A stretch of 5,498 bases of DNA from JBHIBA01 sp046758845. GTDB lineage: Bacteria > UBA8248 > JACPRG01 > G963555815. Where the stretch lies: the NCBI GenBank assembly GCA_046758845.1, contig JBHIBA010000309.1:1-5498 (forward strand). The letters run 5' to 3'. The notes beneath the pieces were generated by a model, which saw nothing but the letters and a program-made list of their open reading frames with translations, was not told the DNA's origin and ran no database searches. The translations under genes were made by a program, and so were the position numbers. Of the stretch, positions 1-5,498 are shown one piece after another; position 1 is the stretch's first letter; each line of letters begins with the position of its first letter.

Positions 1-211
1 CAACCCCTATTTGAACATCCTGGGTGTCCAATAAGAGAAAAAAGTCGCTAAATTCACGAGGGAAACCTCGATTCGGGAATAATTTGGGGCAATCTGGGGT
101 TTAGGAAACTTGGGTGGGGTAGCTAAGCAGCCGTTATCGGGGAAATGCCGGTAATCAGACAGTTGAGCCCCCCAGGGTTGGGGACGAGAGTATTCCCTTG
201 AATCGGGTTCA
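1..211. other. gene-free left edge
   Basis: I see no credible coding region on either strand here. The stretch is less GC-rich than the operon to the right and contains G-runs such as ttggggcaatctgggg. A small hairpin lies at 57-70, with arms cgagg and cctcg closing a GAAA tetraloop, which is a stable RNA fold but is short and without context. I could not find a convincing -35/-10 pair for the cupin gene downstream. The closest candidates, ttgagc at 163 and tattcc at 191, are 22 bases apart, which is too far. Confidence 0.5.
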
Positions 212-224
212 GTGGAAGTCTCTC

Positions 225-261
225 AGCGCCCCCGCCGGTCAATCGGACCAGCGGGGGCGCT
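225..261 (+). terminator. strong GC-rich hairpin, probable terminator or leader structure
   Basis: A perfect 11-bp inverted repeat pairs agcgcccccgc (225-235) with gcgggggcgct (251-261). A further ggtc/gacc stem (237-240 with 246-249) sits inside the loop, leaving a 5-base tip. It is followed by cgtttctg, a weak T-tract. The simplest reading is a rho-independent terminator of a gene to the left of the window on the plus strand. Because it also lies 55 bases before the cupin start, it could instead be a leader hairpin of that gene. Confidence 0.5.
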
Positions 262-316
262 CGTTTCTGCGTGGCCGAAAGGCTTCGAGGGCCACACAAA
301 AGAGGGGGGTGAAAAG

Positions 317-706
317 ATGAGATGCAGAATATCGGTGTTTTTGGCAGCCCTGATGGTAGCCGCTGCGCTGACGTTGATGTCCACTGCGGCGCAGGCCCAG
401 CCGGAACGCAAGGGTGTCTCTTACAAGGTCCTGGCTGCGTTTCCTTCTGATGTGCCTGGGATAGGGAAGTTAGTCCTCGTGGAACTCCGGTTGGAACCCG
501 GAGGCTACATGAAGAACGTCACCTTGCCCGCGACCGGGCTTGTAACTGCCATCCAGGGGACGCTCACGGTCGTGAGCGGCGGAAAGACTGTGATTCATGG
601 CGCTGGCAGCACGTGGGTATCTCCGAAGGGCACAAAGGTGAGTATCTATAACAATGGCAGTGAGCCTCACGTCCACCACATCTGGAGGCTTGTCCCTTCC
701 AAGTAA
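317..706 (+). CDS. small exported cupin-fold protein
   Basis: This predicted 129-residue protein has a clear signal peptide: basic MRCR, a hydrophobic core at residues 7-21, and an AQA cleavage site ending at residue 27, so it should act outside the cytoplasm. The mature part reads as a single beta-barrel cupin. LEPGG (59-63) and the turn IQGTLTV (79-85) match the first cupin motif, and GSTWVSPKG (97-105) followed by YNNG (111-114) matches the second. The usual metal-binding His and Glu of motif 1 and the His of motif 2 are absent, while HVHH (118-121) near the C-terminus could supply ligands. The ATG at 317 is chosen because aggggggtga lies just upstream and the signal peptide begins there; an in-frame GTG at 212 would put the 225-261 hairpin inside the gene. 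It stands alone between two hairpins. Substrate and function are unknown. Confidence 0.75.
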   Translation: MRCRISVFLAALMVAAALTLMSTAAQAQPERKGVSYKVLAAFPSDVPGIGKLVLVELRLEPGGYMKNVTLPATGLVTAIQGTLTVVSGGKTVIHGAGSTWVSPKGTKVSIYNNGSEPHVHHIWRLVPSK

Positions 707-720
707 CGGCGCAATAGGAG

Positions 721-751
721 CGGAGAGCGGCTTCCGGGGGGCCGCTCTCCG
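721..751 (+). terminator. hairpin 15 bases after the cupin stop
   Basis: cggagagcggc (721-731) pairs perfectly with gccgctctccg (741-751) over 11 bp, with a 9-base loop. No T-tract follows, so it is not a textbook intrinsic terminator. Its position right after the stop suggests transcript termination or 3' end protection. A competing 7-bp stem, cggaaaa (750-756) with ttttccg (771-777), overlaps its last two bases. Confidence 0.5.
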
Positions 752-837
752 GAAAAGCGCCTCGATGGAATTTTCCGCAATCTGCTATTAAGCACGGCAT
801 AAATAATGTCCTCATTGCGGCCCGACGCGGATCTGTC

Positions 838-863
838 GGGCGGGTACGGAGACCCGCCCCTAC
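838..863 (-). repeat. palindromic repeat, copy A
   Basis: On the minus strand this starts gtaggggcgggtctccg. The stem is gggcgggt (838-845) with acccgccc (852-859), 8 bp around a 6-base loop, and the flanking gtag lies on one side only, which gives the unit an orientation. It matches copy B (892-917) at 24 of 26 positions in inverted orientation. The same gtagggg-stem-loop-stem design recurs at 4160-4185 and 5453-5478. Confidence 0.8.
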
Positions 864-891
864 ATTGGGCACCGGGCGCGGATTTCTGCTC

Positions 892-917
892 GTAGGGGCC
901 GGTCTCCGTACCGGCCC
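892..917 (+). repeat. palindromic repeat, copy B
   Basis: It starts gtaggggccggtctccg. The stem is gggccggt (896-903) with accggccc (910-917), 8 bp around the loop ctccgt. The only two differences from copy A fall at positions 9 and 22 of the unit, which pair with each other, so a G-C pair has become C-G and the hairpin is kept. Confidence 0.8.
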
Positions 918-958
918 GTTGCAGGACTTCGAAGGTCCATACAGGACATTACTAATGC

Positions 959-1088
959 AGGATTCAATAGTTAGGTCCTCGCTCAGATCGGGGCTACACC
1001 AAATGATGACAGACTGGTAGGCAAAGCTGCGTACGGGACTTAATCCGTTCCAAACTGACGCACTACCGTTTCTTGCGCATCGAGCCGG
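959..1088. other. gene-free stretch after the operon end
   Basis: This lies between the MITE-like element and the stop codon of the last operon gene, which reads leftward into it. I see no coding region and no clear terminator hairpin with a T-tract on the minus strand. The only palindrome I noticed is the 8-base agccggct overlapping the stop-codon region. The operon may end by Rho or run on into the palindromes at 838-917. Confidence 0.45.
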
Positions 1089-1832
1089 CTAGAAAAGCAG
1101 CAGCTTGAGGGCGCCGGAGATGGCGAGGATCAGGATAACGGAGTTGAACACGCGGCTGGAGGCCGCCCGGTGGGCCCGATTTCCCAGATACGCGCCCAGG
1201 GCCAAGAGGGGCAGGGTGTACAAGGTCAAAAGCATGATATGTCCGTTGACCAGGCCCGCCCACACATAGGACCCCAGTTTCACCCAGTTCGTAATCGCAT
1301 ACAGACCGAACCCCGTGGCCACGACCGCCCCTTTGGTGAGACCGCTGGCGACGAAATAGGGTGAGGTGATGATACCGCCCGAGTGGGCCGCCGACGTGCT
1401 GAACCCCGCCAGCAAACCCACCAGATGGCCCGCCGTGCGGTTCGGGGGGGCGTAGGCGATTTCCGTCCGCCGGATCATCCTGACCAGGTGATAGACCGCA
1501 TAGGTGAGGGCGAACAGGGCGATCACGTAACGAATCCCGGCGTTGGAAAGATAGGCGATGAGCATCGTTCCCCCCACCGCCCCCACGGCCATGCTGGGAA
1601 GCAGGGCCACAATGAACTTCCCGTCCCATCTTTTCCAGAAGAAGTAGACGACGAGCAGGTCCCCCAGGACCATCAAGGGTGCGATGATCCCCATCGTCAG
1701 GCGGGGGGAGATCAGCATCGTCAAGATGGGGGCCACAACCATCCCGATTCCGCCGCCGAAGCTGGTCTTGAAAAAGCCCGTCAATAAGCTGGCTAGCGCG
1801 TAGGCGACGATGGTGTTCAGGCCGATATCCAT
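1089..1832 (-). CDS. TauE/SafE-family membrane transporter, second copy
   Basis: A 247-residue, very hydrophobic protein with about eight membrane segments fits the TauE/SafE permease family, whose known members are linked to export of sulfite, sulfonates or organic acids. The two family half-repeats are visible: GFFKTSFGGGIG (19-30) in the N-terminal half and GFSTSAAHSGG (143-153) in the C-terminal half. GDLLVVYFFWKRWD (57-70) and SYF-like SPYF (157-160) are also present, and length is normal for the family. It aligns without gaps to the adjacent copy (1864-2604), at about 45% identity by eye. It is the last gene of the operon, 31 bases after its neighbour. The ATG at 1832 has no close Shine-Dalgarno site; the nearest purine-rich stretch is tied up in a hairpin. 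The substrate cannot be read from sequence. Confidence 0.87.
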   Translation of the reverse strand: MDIGLNTIVAYALASLLTGFFKTSFGGGIGMVVAPILTMLISPRLTMGIIAPLMVLGDLLVVYFFWKRWDGKFIVALLPSMAVGAVGGTMLIAYLSNAGIRYVIALFALTYAVYHLVRMIRRTEIAYAPPNRTAGHLVGLLAGFSTSAAHSGGIITSPYFVASGLTKGAVVATGFGLYAITNWVKLGSYVWAGLVNGHIMLLTLYTLPLLALGAYLGNRAHRAASSRVFNSVILILAISGALKLLLF

Positions 1833-1858
1833 GGAAAGGGGTTCTCGCTTCCCTTTTC
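1833..1858 (-). promoter_or_regulatory. intercistronic hairpin before the second TauE/SafE gene
   Basis: In the 31-base gap between the two transporter genes, aaaggg (1835-1840) pairs with cccttt (1851-1856), extended by a G-T wobble and a C-G pair to 8 bp with a 10-base loop. On the mRNA the purine-rich arm GAAAAGGG is the best Shine-Dalgarno-like sequence, and the other arm ends directly at the start codon. It could lower translation of the downstream copy. This is inference from one hairpin. Confidence 0.35.
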
Positions 1859-1863
1859 GCGCC

Positions 1864-2604
1864 TCAGAAGAAGAGCTTGATGGCTCCCCCCAAGGCCAAC
1901 GTGAGGCAAATGCGGTTGAAGGCCTCCTGGGAGACGGTTCGGTTCACCCAGCGGCCCACCAGACCGCCCAGGACCGCCACCGGGAGCATGAGCAGCGTCC
2001 AGCGGATGATTTCCCAGTCCACTATCCCGAGCGCGACGTAAGAGCCGAGCTTCACCCAGTTGGAGAGGGCGAACAGCGAGAAGTTCGTTGCGACGATCGC
2101 TTCCTTGGAAAGCCCGCTGGCGACGAAGTAGGGGACGCTGACGGCTCCGCCCGCATGGGCCGCCGAAGAGCTGAAACCGGCGAAGAACCCCATCACGCTT
2201 CCGACGCCCTTCTTGGGCGAGACGTAAAGGAGTTCGCTCTTTCGGATCATGGACAGAAGCTGGTAGCCGGCGAATATCAACACCAGGATGCCGATGGCGA
2301 TCCGGGCCTCATAGTTCGACAGACGGCTCACCAGCACTGCCCCCGCAATCGCCCCGACGGCCATCGCGGGGAACATGACGAAGAAGAAGCTGGTGTCCCA
2401 CTTCTTCCAGAGGAAGTACGCCACCGCCAGGTCTCCGATGATCATCATCGGCGCGAGGATTCCCAAAACGAGCAGCGGGGGCAGATAGATGCTCAGGAGC
2501 GGCGTCAAGATGATGCCTACCCCGGTGCCGAAGCTCGTCTTGGAAAGGCCGACGGTGAAGGCGCAGATGAAGTATCCGGAGAAGACCTCCCAGGAGATGC
2601 TCAT
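1864..2604 (-). CDS. TauE/SafE-family membrane transporter, first copy
   Basis: This 246-residue integral membrane protein has the same architecture as its neighbour: GLSKTSFGTGVG (19-30), GDLAVAYFLWKKWD (57-70), GFSSSAAHAGG (143-153), VPYFVASGLSK (157-167) and SNWVKLGSYV (181-190). These mark the two inverted halves of the TauE/SafE (DUF81) fold. Its ATG overlaps the stop of the peptidase gene as ATGA, so it is probably translated by coupling; no good ribosome site lies upstream. The gapless alignment to the 1089-1832 copy points to local duplication, already well diverged. The pair could form a heteromer or serve related substrates. Known family members transport small anions or organic acids, but the cargo here is unknown. 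Confidence 0.88.
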   Translation of the reverse strand: MSISWEVFSGYFICAFTVGLSKTSFGTGVGIILTPLLSIYLPPLLVLGILAPMMIIGDLAVAYFLWKKWDTSFFFVMFPAMAVGAIAGAVLVSRLSNYEARIAIGILVLIFAGYQLLSMIRKSELLYVSPKKGVGSVMGFFAGFSSSAAHAGGAVSVPYFVASGLSKEAIVATNFSLFALSNWVKLGSYVALGIVDWEIIRWTLLMLPVAVLGGLVGRWVNRTVSQEAFNRICLTLALGGAIKLFF

Positions 2605-3965
2605 ATCCGCGAGAGTTCATCCAGGAGGTGGCAGGCCGTCAGGATGCCCCGGTGGACGTTCTCCAGCGGCATCCGCTCGTTGGGGGAATGCGTGCGGTCG
2701 TCAGGACCCCCGAAGGGCACCAGCAGGCTGTCCAGGCCGAGGACGTCCTGAAGGGAGGCGACCACCGGTATCGTGCCCCCTTCCCGGACCAGGACGGGGG
2801 GCCGTCCGAAGCCTTTCTGAAGGGCTTTCCGCCCGGCCTCCACGGCCGGGCTTGCGGCGTCGACCAGGACCGGCCGGCTCCCCCAGTAGCGGGAGACCTC
2901 CAGGCGGACGGTCTTGGGCAGCCGCTCCCGGACCGTGGACTCGAACAGGTCATTGATCTTCTCCGGGTCCTGGTTGGGGACCAGGCGCATGCTCACCTTC
3001 GCCCCCGCCCGGCAGGGAATGACGGTCTTCGATCCCGGTCCCTGGTAGCCCCCGTAAATGCCGTTCACGTCCAGCGTGGGGCGCGCCCACTTTCGCTCCA
3101 GCGTGGAGTACCCCTTCTCGCCGAAAAGGGCCGGCACGCCGAGGCTCCCTCGGTAGTCGGCCTCGTCCAAGGGCAGGGCGGCGAACGCCTCGCGCTCCCA
3201 GTCCTCAAGGGGAAGAACGTCGTCGTAAAAGCCGGGGATTGCGACGCCCCCGTCCTCATCCATCAAGGAGGCCAGCAGCCGGACCAGGACGTTCACGGGG
3301 TTGTCCACCGTCCCGCCGTAGCCGCCGGAGTGGAGGTCGCGGTCCGGCCCCGTCAGAATCACTTCTAAGTAGGAGAGGCCGCGAAGGCCGTACATGATGG
3401 CGGGAACCCCTTCGGCAAAGTGGGCGGTGTCCGAGACGACGGCATAGTCCGCCTTCAGGCGGTCGGCGTTCTCCCTCATGAAGCCGTCCAGGTTGGGGCT
3501 TCCGATCTCCTCCTCCCCCTCGATGAGGAACTTCACGTTCACGGGCAGCCGGCCCCGGACCCGATGAAAAGCTTCCACGGCCTTCAGGTGGCAGAAGATC
3601 TGCCCCTTGTTGTCATGGGCGCCGCGGGCGAAGATGTAGCCGTCTCGGACCGCCGGGTCAAAGGGGTCCGTCTCCCACCGGTCGAGCGGGTCGGGGGGCT
3701 GGACGTCGTAGTGGCCGTAGATGAGGACCGTGTGCAGGGCGGGGTCTTCGACGCGCTCGGCGACGACGACGGGATGCCTTTGGGTCGGGTGGATTTCGGC
3801 GGCGAAGCCCGAGTCCCGAAGGCCCTCCGCCACCTGTTCCGCACACCGGCGGATGTCTTCCTCATATTGAGGGTCGGTGCTGACGCTGGGAATGCGGAGA
3901 AAGGTTTTCAAGTCTTCCAGCGCGTCGTTTCGCTGCGAATCGACGGCTTCGAGGATGTCCTTCAC
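2601..3965 (-). CDS. M20-family metallopeptidase (dipeptidase)
   Basis: This is a cytoplasmic two-metal amino- or dipeptidase of family M20 (carnosinase/CNDP-like, as in ArgE/DapE/CPG2 relatives). Counting from the GTG start at 3965 gives 454 residues, normal for the family. Residues, numbered from that start: YGHYDVQPPDP holds H85 and D87; ARGAHDNKGQ holds bridging D118; EGEEEIGSPN holds the general base and metal Glu (E152, E153); VVSDT holds D179; DLHSGGYGG in the dimerisation domain holds H212; GGTIPVV (396-402) and THSPNE near the end hold metal ligand H426. All expected active-site residues are present, so it should be active. The GTG is preferred over a TTG five codons upstream because GGAG lies nine bases before it, while the TTG has no ribosome site. 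It is first in an operon with two permeases. Substrate is unknown; acidic or aminoacyl dipeptides are plausible. Confidence 0.92.
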   Translation of the reverse strand: MKDILEAVDSQRNDALEDLKTFLRIPSVSTDPQYEEDIRRCAEQVAEGLRDSGFAAEIHPTQRHPVVVAERVEDPALHTVLIYGHYDVQPPDPLDRWETDPFDPAVRDGYIFARGAHDNKGQIFCHLKAVEAFHRVRGRLPVNVKFLIEGEEEIGSPNLDGFMRENADRLKADYAVVSDTAHFAEGVPAIMYGLRGLSYLEVILTGPDRDLHSGGYGGTVDNPVNVLVRLLASLMDEDGGVAIPGFYDDVLPLEDWEREAFAALPLDEADYRGSLGVPALFGEKGYSTLERKWARPTLDVNGIYGGYQGPGSKTVIPCRAGAKVSMRLVPNQDPEKINDLFESTVRERLPKTVRLEVSRYWGSRPVLVDAASPAVEAGRKALQKGFGRPPVLVREGGTIPVVASLQDVLGLDSLLVPFGGPDDRTHSPNERMPLENVHRGILTACHLLDELSRI

Positions 3966-4016
3966 TGGACAAGTCTCCAAACGGAAAGCGGTTGCGGGTC
4001 GAAAGACAACCGTGGA

Positions 4017-4047
4017 ATTATAACGCGGATGGCGGCGAGTTCGTCAG
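4017..4047 (-). promoter_or_regulatory. probable promoter of the peptidase-transporter operon
   Basis: On the minus strand a perfect TATAAT occupies 4022-4017. A CTGACG at 4047-4042 matches four of six bases of the TTGACA box, with a 19-base spacer, slightly long. Transcription would start near 4010, giving a leader of about 45 bases before the GTG start at 3965. The -35 lies in the first bases of the interspersed repeat that begins at 4042. Confidence 0.5.
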
Positions 4048-4205
4048 CCTTCGGGAAGGACGTTCGTTTTCGTAGCGACTGTCTTGCCGGTCAAGGGAGG
4101 GCCGAGGGTCGATGACCCTGCCCCCTCCCGAACGGCCCGGATGAATTCTTGCGGTAGCCGTAGGGGCCGGGACGGGGACCGGCCCGACTGTAAAAACCAA
4201 CTACA
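4042..4205. repeat. interspersed repeat, left copy (C)
   Basis: It shares three blocks with 5311-5498: cgtcagccttcggga (4042-4056), cgtagcgactg followed one base later by cttgcc (4071-4088), and an 87-bp block (4119-4205) matching 5412-5498 with one substitution plus an inverted 8-base centre. Between the first two blocks this copy has 14 bases where the other has 72. Between the second and third it carries about 30 extra bases that fold into a nested hairpin: gggaggg/ccctccc (4095-4101 with 4123-4129) around agggtc/gaccct (4105-4110 with 4114-4119). The minus strand gives a short open frame in both copies, which I take as a by-product. Confidence 0.85.
4160..4185. repeat. palindromic repeat inside copy C, loop inverted
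   Basis: After gtagggg (4160-4166), the arms gggccgg (4164-4170) and ccggccc (4179-4185) enclose the loop gacgggga (4171-4178). Relative to the gtag flank, copy D carries the reverse complement of that loop, tccccgtc; copies A and B carry the similar tctccgta. Copy C is therefore the one in the opposite state. Confidence 0.85.
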
Positions 4206-4221
4206 AGCGGGCGAGGACCCA

Positions 4222-4239
4222 CGGCGGCCTTGGCCGCCG
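4222..4239. repeat. GC-rich palindrome
   Basis: cggcggcc (4222-4229) and ggccgccg (4232-4239) are perfect inverted arms separated by two bases. It is followed by ctggaaaaatcgccgcc. It is one of several unrelated palindromes packed between the repeat copy C and the broken nucleotidyltransferase gene. Confidence 0.6.
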
Positions 4240-4292
4240 CTGGAAAAATCGCCGCCCCTGCAATGGAGTTTGCCGGAGGATGATGCTGGGTA

Positions 4293-4332
4293 GGGCGGGG
4301 CGGAGCTTCCGCTGAGCGGAACGTACCCGCCC
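4293..4332. repeat. compound hairpin
   Basis: The outer arms gggcggg (4293-4299) and cccgccc (4326-4332) pair perfectly. Within them ttccgct (4307-4313) pairs with agcggaa (4315-4321), leaving a tight tip. The nested, GC-rich layout is that of a REP-like palindromic unit. It could also act as a transcription block on either strand. Confidence 0.6.
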
Positions 4333-4342
4333 ACAGAATCTT

Positions 4343-4465
4343 TCAGGAAGCACTGGCGGGCGAGCCGCCAGTGGCACCCGGCGCATAGCCGCCGACAATC
4401 ATGTACTCAACGCGGTGTGCGTTGAATAACGCGAGCAATTCTCTGAAGTCTGGCGGTACTTCCAT
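4343..4465 (-). pseudogene. truncated nucleotidyltransferase (N-terminal remnant)
   Basis: From the ATG at 4465 the frame reads MEVPPDFRELLALFNAHRVE then YMIVGGYA (residues 21-28). This matches the start of small Pol-beta-fold nucleotidyltransferases, typically continuing into a D-x-D catalytic motif. Here homology stops after GGYA (base 4382) and the frame runs 12 unrelated residues through a palindrome to a TGA at 4343-4345. The catalytic aspartates and the rest of the domain are missing, so it must be inactive. Its first 59 bases overlap the end of the small upstream ORF in another frame, an arrangement I recall for intact members of this gene pair. The damage looks like a deletion or insertion at the repeat cluster. 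The family name is from recognition of the motif, not a search. Confidence 0.75.
4351..4373. repeat. palindromic unit at the nucleotidyltransferase breakpoint
   Basis: cactggcgg (4351-4359) and ccgccagtg (4365-4373) form a perfect 9-bp stem with the loop gcgag. Nine bases beyond its right arm, the reading frame of the nucleotidyltransferase changes from conserved to unrelated sequence. From memory, a similar cactggcgg-type palindrome recurs in some environmental bacterial genomes; I cannot check this. Confidence 0.65.
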
Positions 4466-4595
4466 GATATTGGCGGCGCAAGTAGTCGACGGTTGCGACG
4501 CGTTCCTCAGGCGTTTTGCTCAGCCAGTAGACCAAATCCTCTTTCGCGGAGGACGATTCTTGCAAGCTGCGCTTCGAGACGGTCTTGTGGATCAT
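4407..4595 (-). CDS. small partner protein of the nucleotidyltransferase
   Basis: A 62-residue basic protein with no signal peptide or membrane segment. The middle, EDLVYWLSKTPEERVATVDY (19-38), followed by LRRQYHGSTARLQRIARVIQ (39-58), resembles a conserved small protein found directly upstream of small nucleotidyltransferase genes. It is probably helical and may be the antitoxin-like or regulatory partner, but I know of no proven function. The ATG at 4595 has AGGA seven bases upstream. The ORF is complete although its partner is truncated, so the module is half intact. It overlaps the remnant by 59 bases. The reading is supported by the intact frame, ribosome site and neighbour. Confidence 0.72.
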   Translation of the reverse strand: MIHKTVSKRSLQESSSAKEDLVYWLSKTPEERVATVDYLRRQYHGSTARLQRIARVIQRTPR

Positions 4596-4667
4596 GGTTT
4601 CATCCTACCACATGCCCTGGGGAACGAACACGCAGTCTTCCGGAGGCCCGCGCTTACCGGCGGGCGC

Positions 4668-4717
4668 ATCCAATTTCCTTGCTCGTTGCGCCCGTCGGGT
4701 GCAGCGCGAAGTTAGAC
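4668..4717. other. possible attC-like recombination site remnant
   Basis: gttagac (4711-4717) fits the integron GTTRRRY core. About 50 bases to its left, atccaat fits the opposite RYYYAAC core except at its last base. Between them ttc/gaa, gct/agc and a gcgcccg-t-cgggtgc tip form an imperfect stem with bulges. The minus-strand translation includes SNFALHPTGA, a phrase I associate with repeated sequences near cassette arrays. The 50-base length is short for attC, core pairing is weak, and no integrase or second site is visible. A separate 11-bp inverted repeat with one mismatch (4658-4668 with 4687-4697) offers an alternative explanation. Confidence 0.25.
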
Positions 4718-4768
4718 CCTGCCCGCCGCACGTCGCTTGTGCCGCCCCCAGGTGAGCGGCTGCTCCGG

Positions 4769-4993
4769 CTACAGTAGCGCTCGGAACTGCTCGCGGTCCA
4801 GTTCGCAATCCCGCAGGATCTTGGCGAGGAGCCCGGGCCCGATGGTCTCACCCGGGTGGAACGGTACGACCGTGACCCGGCCGTCCGCGTGGCGGAGAAA
4901 GTGATGGCTGCCCTTGATCCGCAACACGTCGAACCCCGCCTTCTGGAGCGCCGCGATGACCTCGCGCCCCGTGACCTGCGGGAGGCGGGTCAT
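4769..4993 (-). CDS. hicA: HicA-type mRNA interferase toxin
   Basis: This 74-residue protein matches the HicA/YcfA fold: a small double-stranded-RNA-binding-like domain that cuts mRNA when free of its antitoxin. TGREVIAALQKAGFDVLRIK (8-27) is the usual first helix and strand, GSHHFLRH (28-35) carries the catalytic His (H30), and TVVPFHPGETIGPGLLAKIL (41-60) is the second strand and closing helix. The key histidine is present, so it should be active. Its ATG shares one base with the TGA of hicB (TGATG), so translation is probably coupled to the antitoxin. A longer in-frame opening from 5128 overlaps hicB and is rejected. Confidence 0.92.
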   Translation of the reverse strand: MTRLPQVTGREVIAALQKAGFDVLRIKGSHHFLRHADGRVTVVPFHPGETIGPGLLAKILRDCELDREQFRALL

Positions 4994-5205
4994 CAGCCGA
5001 TGGTGACCTTCTGGACACCTATGAAATCGAGGGGTTCCAGCTTGTCGCCTTCGACCTCGACACAGAGCTCGATGGCCTCGCGCATACGGCTCATCAGCTC
5101 GTCGAGCGACTTGGCCTGGGTATGGCAACCCTTGAGGGAGGGAACGGAGCCCACGTAGTAGCCTTCGGCATCCCGTTCAATGATGACGTTGAACTCGCGA
5201 CTCAT
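4993..5205 (-). CDS. hicB: HicB-type antitoxin
   Basis: A 70-residue protein with the partial RNase-H-like fold of HicB antitoxins: FNVIIERDAEGYYVGSVPSL (5-24), KGCHTQAKSLDELMSRMREA (25-44) and IELCVEVEG (45-53). It should bind and neutralise the HicA encoded just downstream. It ends soon after this domain and lacks the C-terminal ribbon-helix-helix or HTH found in longer HicBs, so it may not bind DNA itself. The ATG at 5205 has a near-perfect AAAGGAGG seven bases upstream, which rules out the longer frame reaching to 5493. The antitoxin-first order fits the need for antitoxin to be made with or before the toxin. Confidence 0.92.
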   Translation of the reverse strand: MSREFNVIIERDAEGYYVGSVPSLKGCHTQAKSLDELMSRMREAIELCVEVEGDKLEPLDFIGVQKVTIG

Positions 5206-5227
5206 ACGGTCTCCTCCTTTGCTCCCT

Positions 5228-5246
5228 ATTGTACTACGGCTGCCGT
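5228..5246 (-). promoter_or_regulatory. probable hicBA promoter with palindromic operator candidate
   Basis: On the minus strand TACAAT (5233-5228) matches the -10 box at five of six bases, and transcription from about 5221 would leave a leader of roughly 16 bases containing the Shine-Dalgarno site. I see no good -35. The perfect 11-base palindrome acggctgccgt (5236-5246) lies directly upstream of the -10, a good place for a repressor to sit. A second palindrome, cccgcgcggg, is at 5255-5264. Confidence 0.4.
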
Positions 5247-5310
5247 CCCGATGGCCCGCGCGGGTGTAACGCTCGCCGTCAGCGGCCGGAGGTCGGGGGA
5301 AGGCGGGGGC

Positions 5311-5498
5311 CGTCAGCCTTCGGGATGGTCGGTAGTGTCTTGATTTGCTGTTGGTCGGTTGAGCAAAGGTGTGCCACGGGAAGCTTGTCTGCCCGTGCGT
5401 AGCGACTGGCTTGCCCCCTCCCGAAAGGCCCGGATGAATTCTTGCGGTAGCCGTAGGGGCCGGTCCCCGTCCCGGCCCGACTGTAAAAACCAACTACA
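5311..5498. repeat. interspersed repeat, right copy (D), cut by the window end
   Basis: This copy is the longer relative of 4042-4205. Shared blocks are 5311-5325, 5398-5415 and 5412-5498. It holds 72 bases (5326-5397) between the first two blocks, including a small stem, cacggg/cccgtg, around aagctt. The 87-bp block differs from copy C by one base (a at 5426 for c at 4133) plus the inverted palindrome loop. Identity continues to the last base of the window, so the right end is unknown. No protein-coding role is supported. Confidence 0.85.
5453..5478. repeat. palindromic repeat inside copy D
   Basis: gtagggg (5453-5459) is followed by arms gggccgg (5457-5463) and ccggccc (5472-5478) around the loop tccccgtc (5464-5471). 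Loop orientation agrees with copies A and B and is opposite to copy C. Confidence 0.85.

Larger units (their letters stand above)
797..958. mobile_element. MITE-like 162-bp element with terminal inverted repeats
   Basis: The left end gcataaataatgtcct (797-812) matches the reverse complement of the right end, aggacattactaatgc (943-958), at 14 of 16 positions. Between them lie two inverted copies of a palindromic repeat (838-863 and 892-917) and a small stem, cccgac/gtcggg (821-826 with 835-840). There is no coding sequence. Non-coding, under 200 bp, with terminal inverted repeats and internal hairpins is the usual look of a miniature inverted-repeat element. I see no obvious target-site duplication, so mobility is an inference. 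Confidence 0.45.

Overview
The window looks like a GC-rich chromosomal segment from an environmental, probably uncultured bacterium. It shows bacterial Shine-Dalgarno sites, a 4-bp ATGA gene overlap, a HicBA toxin-antitoxin pair and many short GC-rich palindromic repeats. No gene here is diagnostic of a phylum, so I do not assign one.

Layout. Positions 1-316 hold no gene and end in a strong hairpin (225-261). A small exported cupin-fold protein lies at 317-706 (+), followed by a second hairpin (721-751). Positions 797-958 form a MITE-like element: imperfect 16-bp terminal inverted repeats enclose two inverted copies of a 26-bp palindromic repeat. On the minus strand, reading from right to left, three genes form a tight operon: an M20-family dipeptidase (2601-3965) and two tandem TauE/SafE-type membrane transporters (1864-2604 and 1089-1832). 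A TATAAT-type promoter precedes it at 4017-4047. Positions 4042-4373 are a mosaic of repeats and palindromes. They run into a truncated nucleotidyltransferase gene (4343-4465), whose small overlapping partner ORF (4407-4595) is intact. A short stretch with an integron-attC-like appearance (4668-4717) separates this from an intact hicB-hicA pair (4769-5205). The last 188 bases (5311-5498) are a second copy of the interspersed repeat seen at 4042-4205.

Function. The peptidase and the two permeases are probably made from one transcript. They may act together, with the peptidase releasing a small acidic or amino-acid-like product that the permeases move across the membrane, but the substrate is not visible in sequence. 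The right-hand third is accessory DNA: one intact toxin-antitoxin pair, one broken two-gene module and repeats.

The most unusual observation is that the two long repeat copies are almost identical over 87 bp except that the 8-base loop at the centre of their palindrome is exactly reverse-complemented. In the MITE-like element, the two hairpins differ only by a swapped base pair. Together these suggest a mobile or structure-driven palindromic repeat family.
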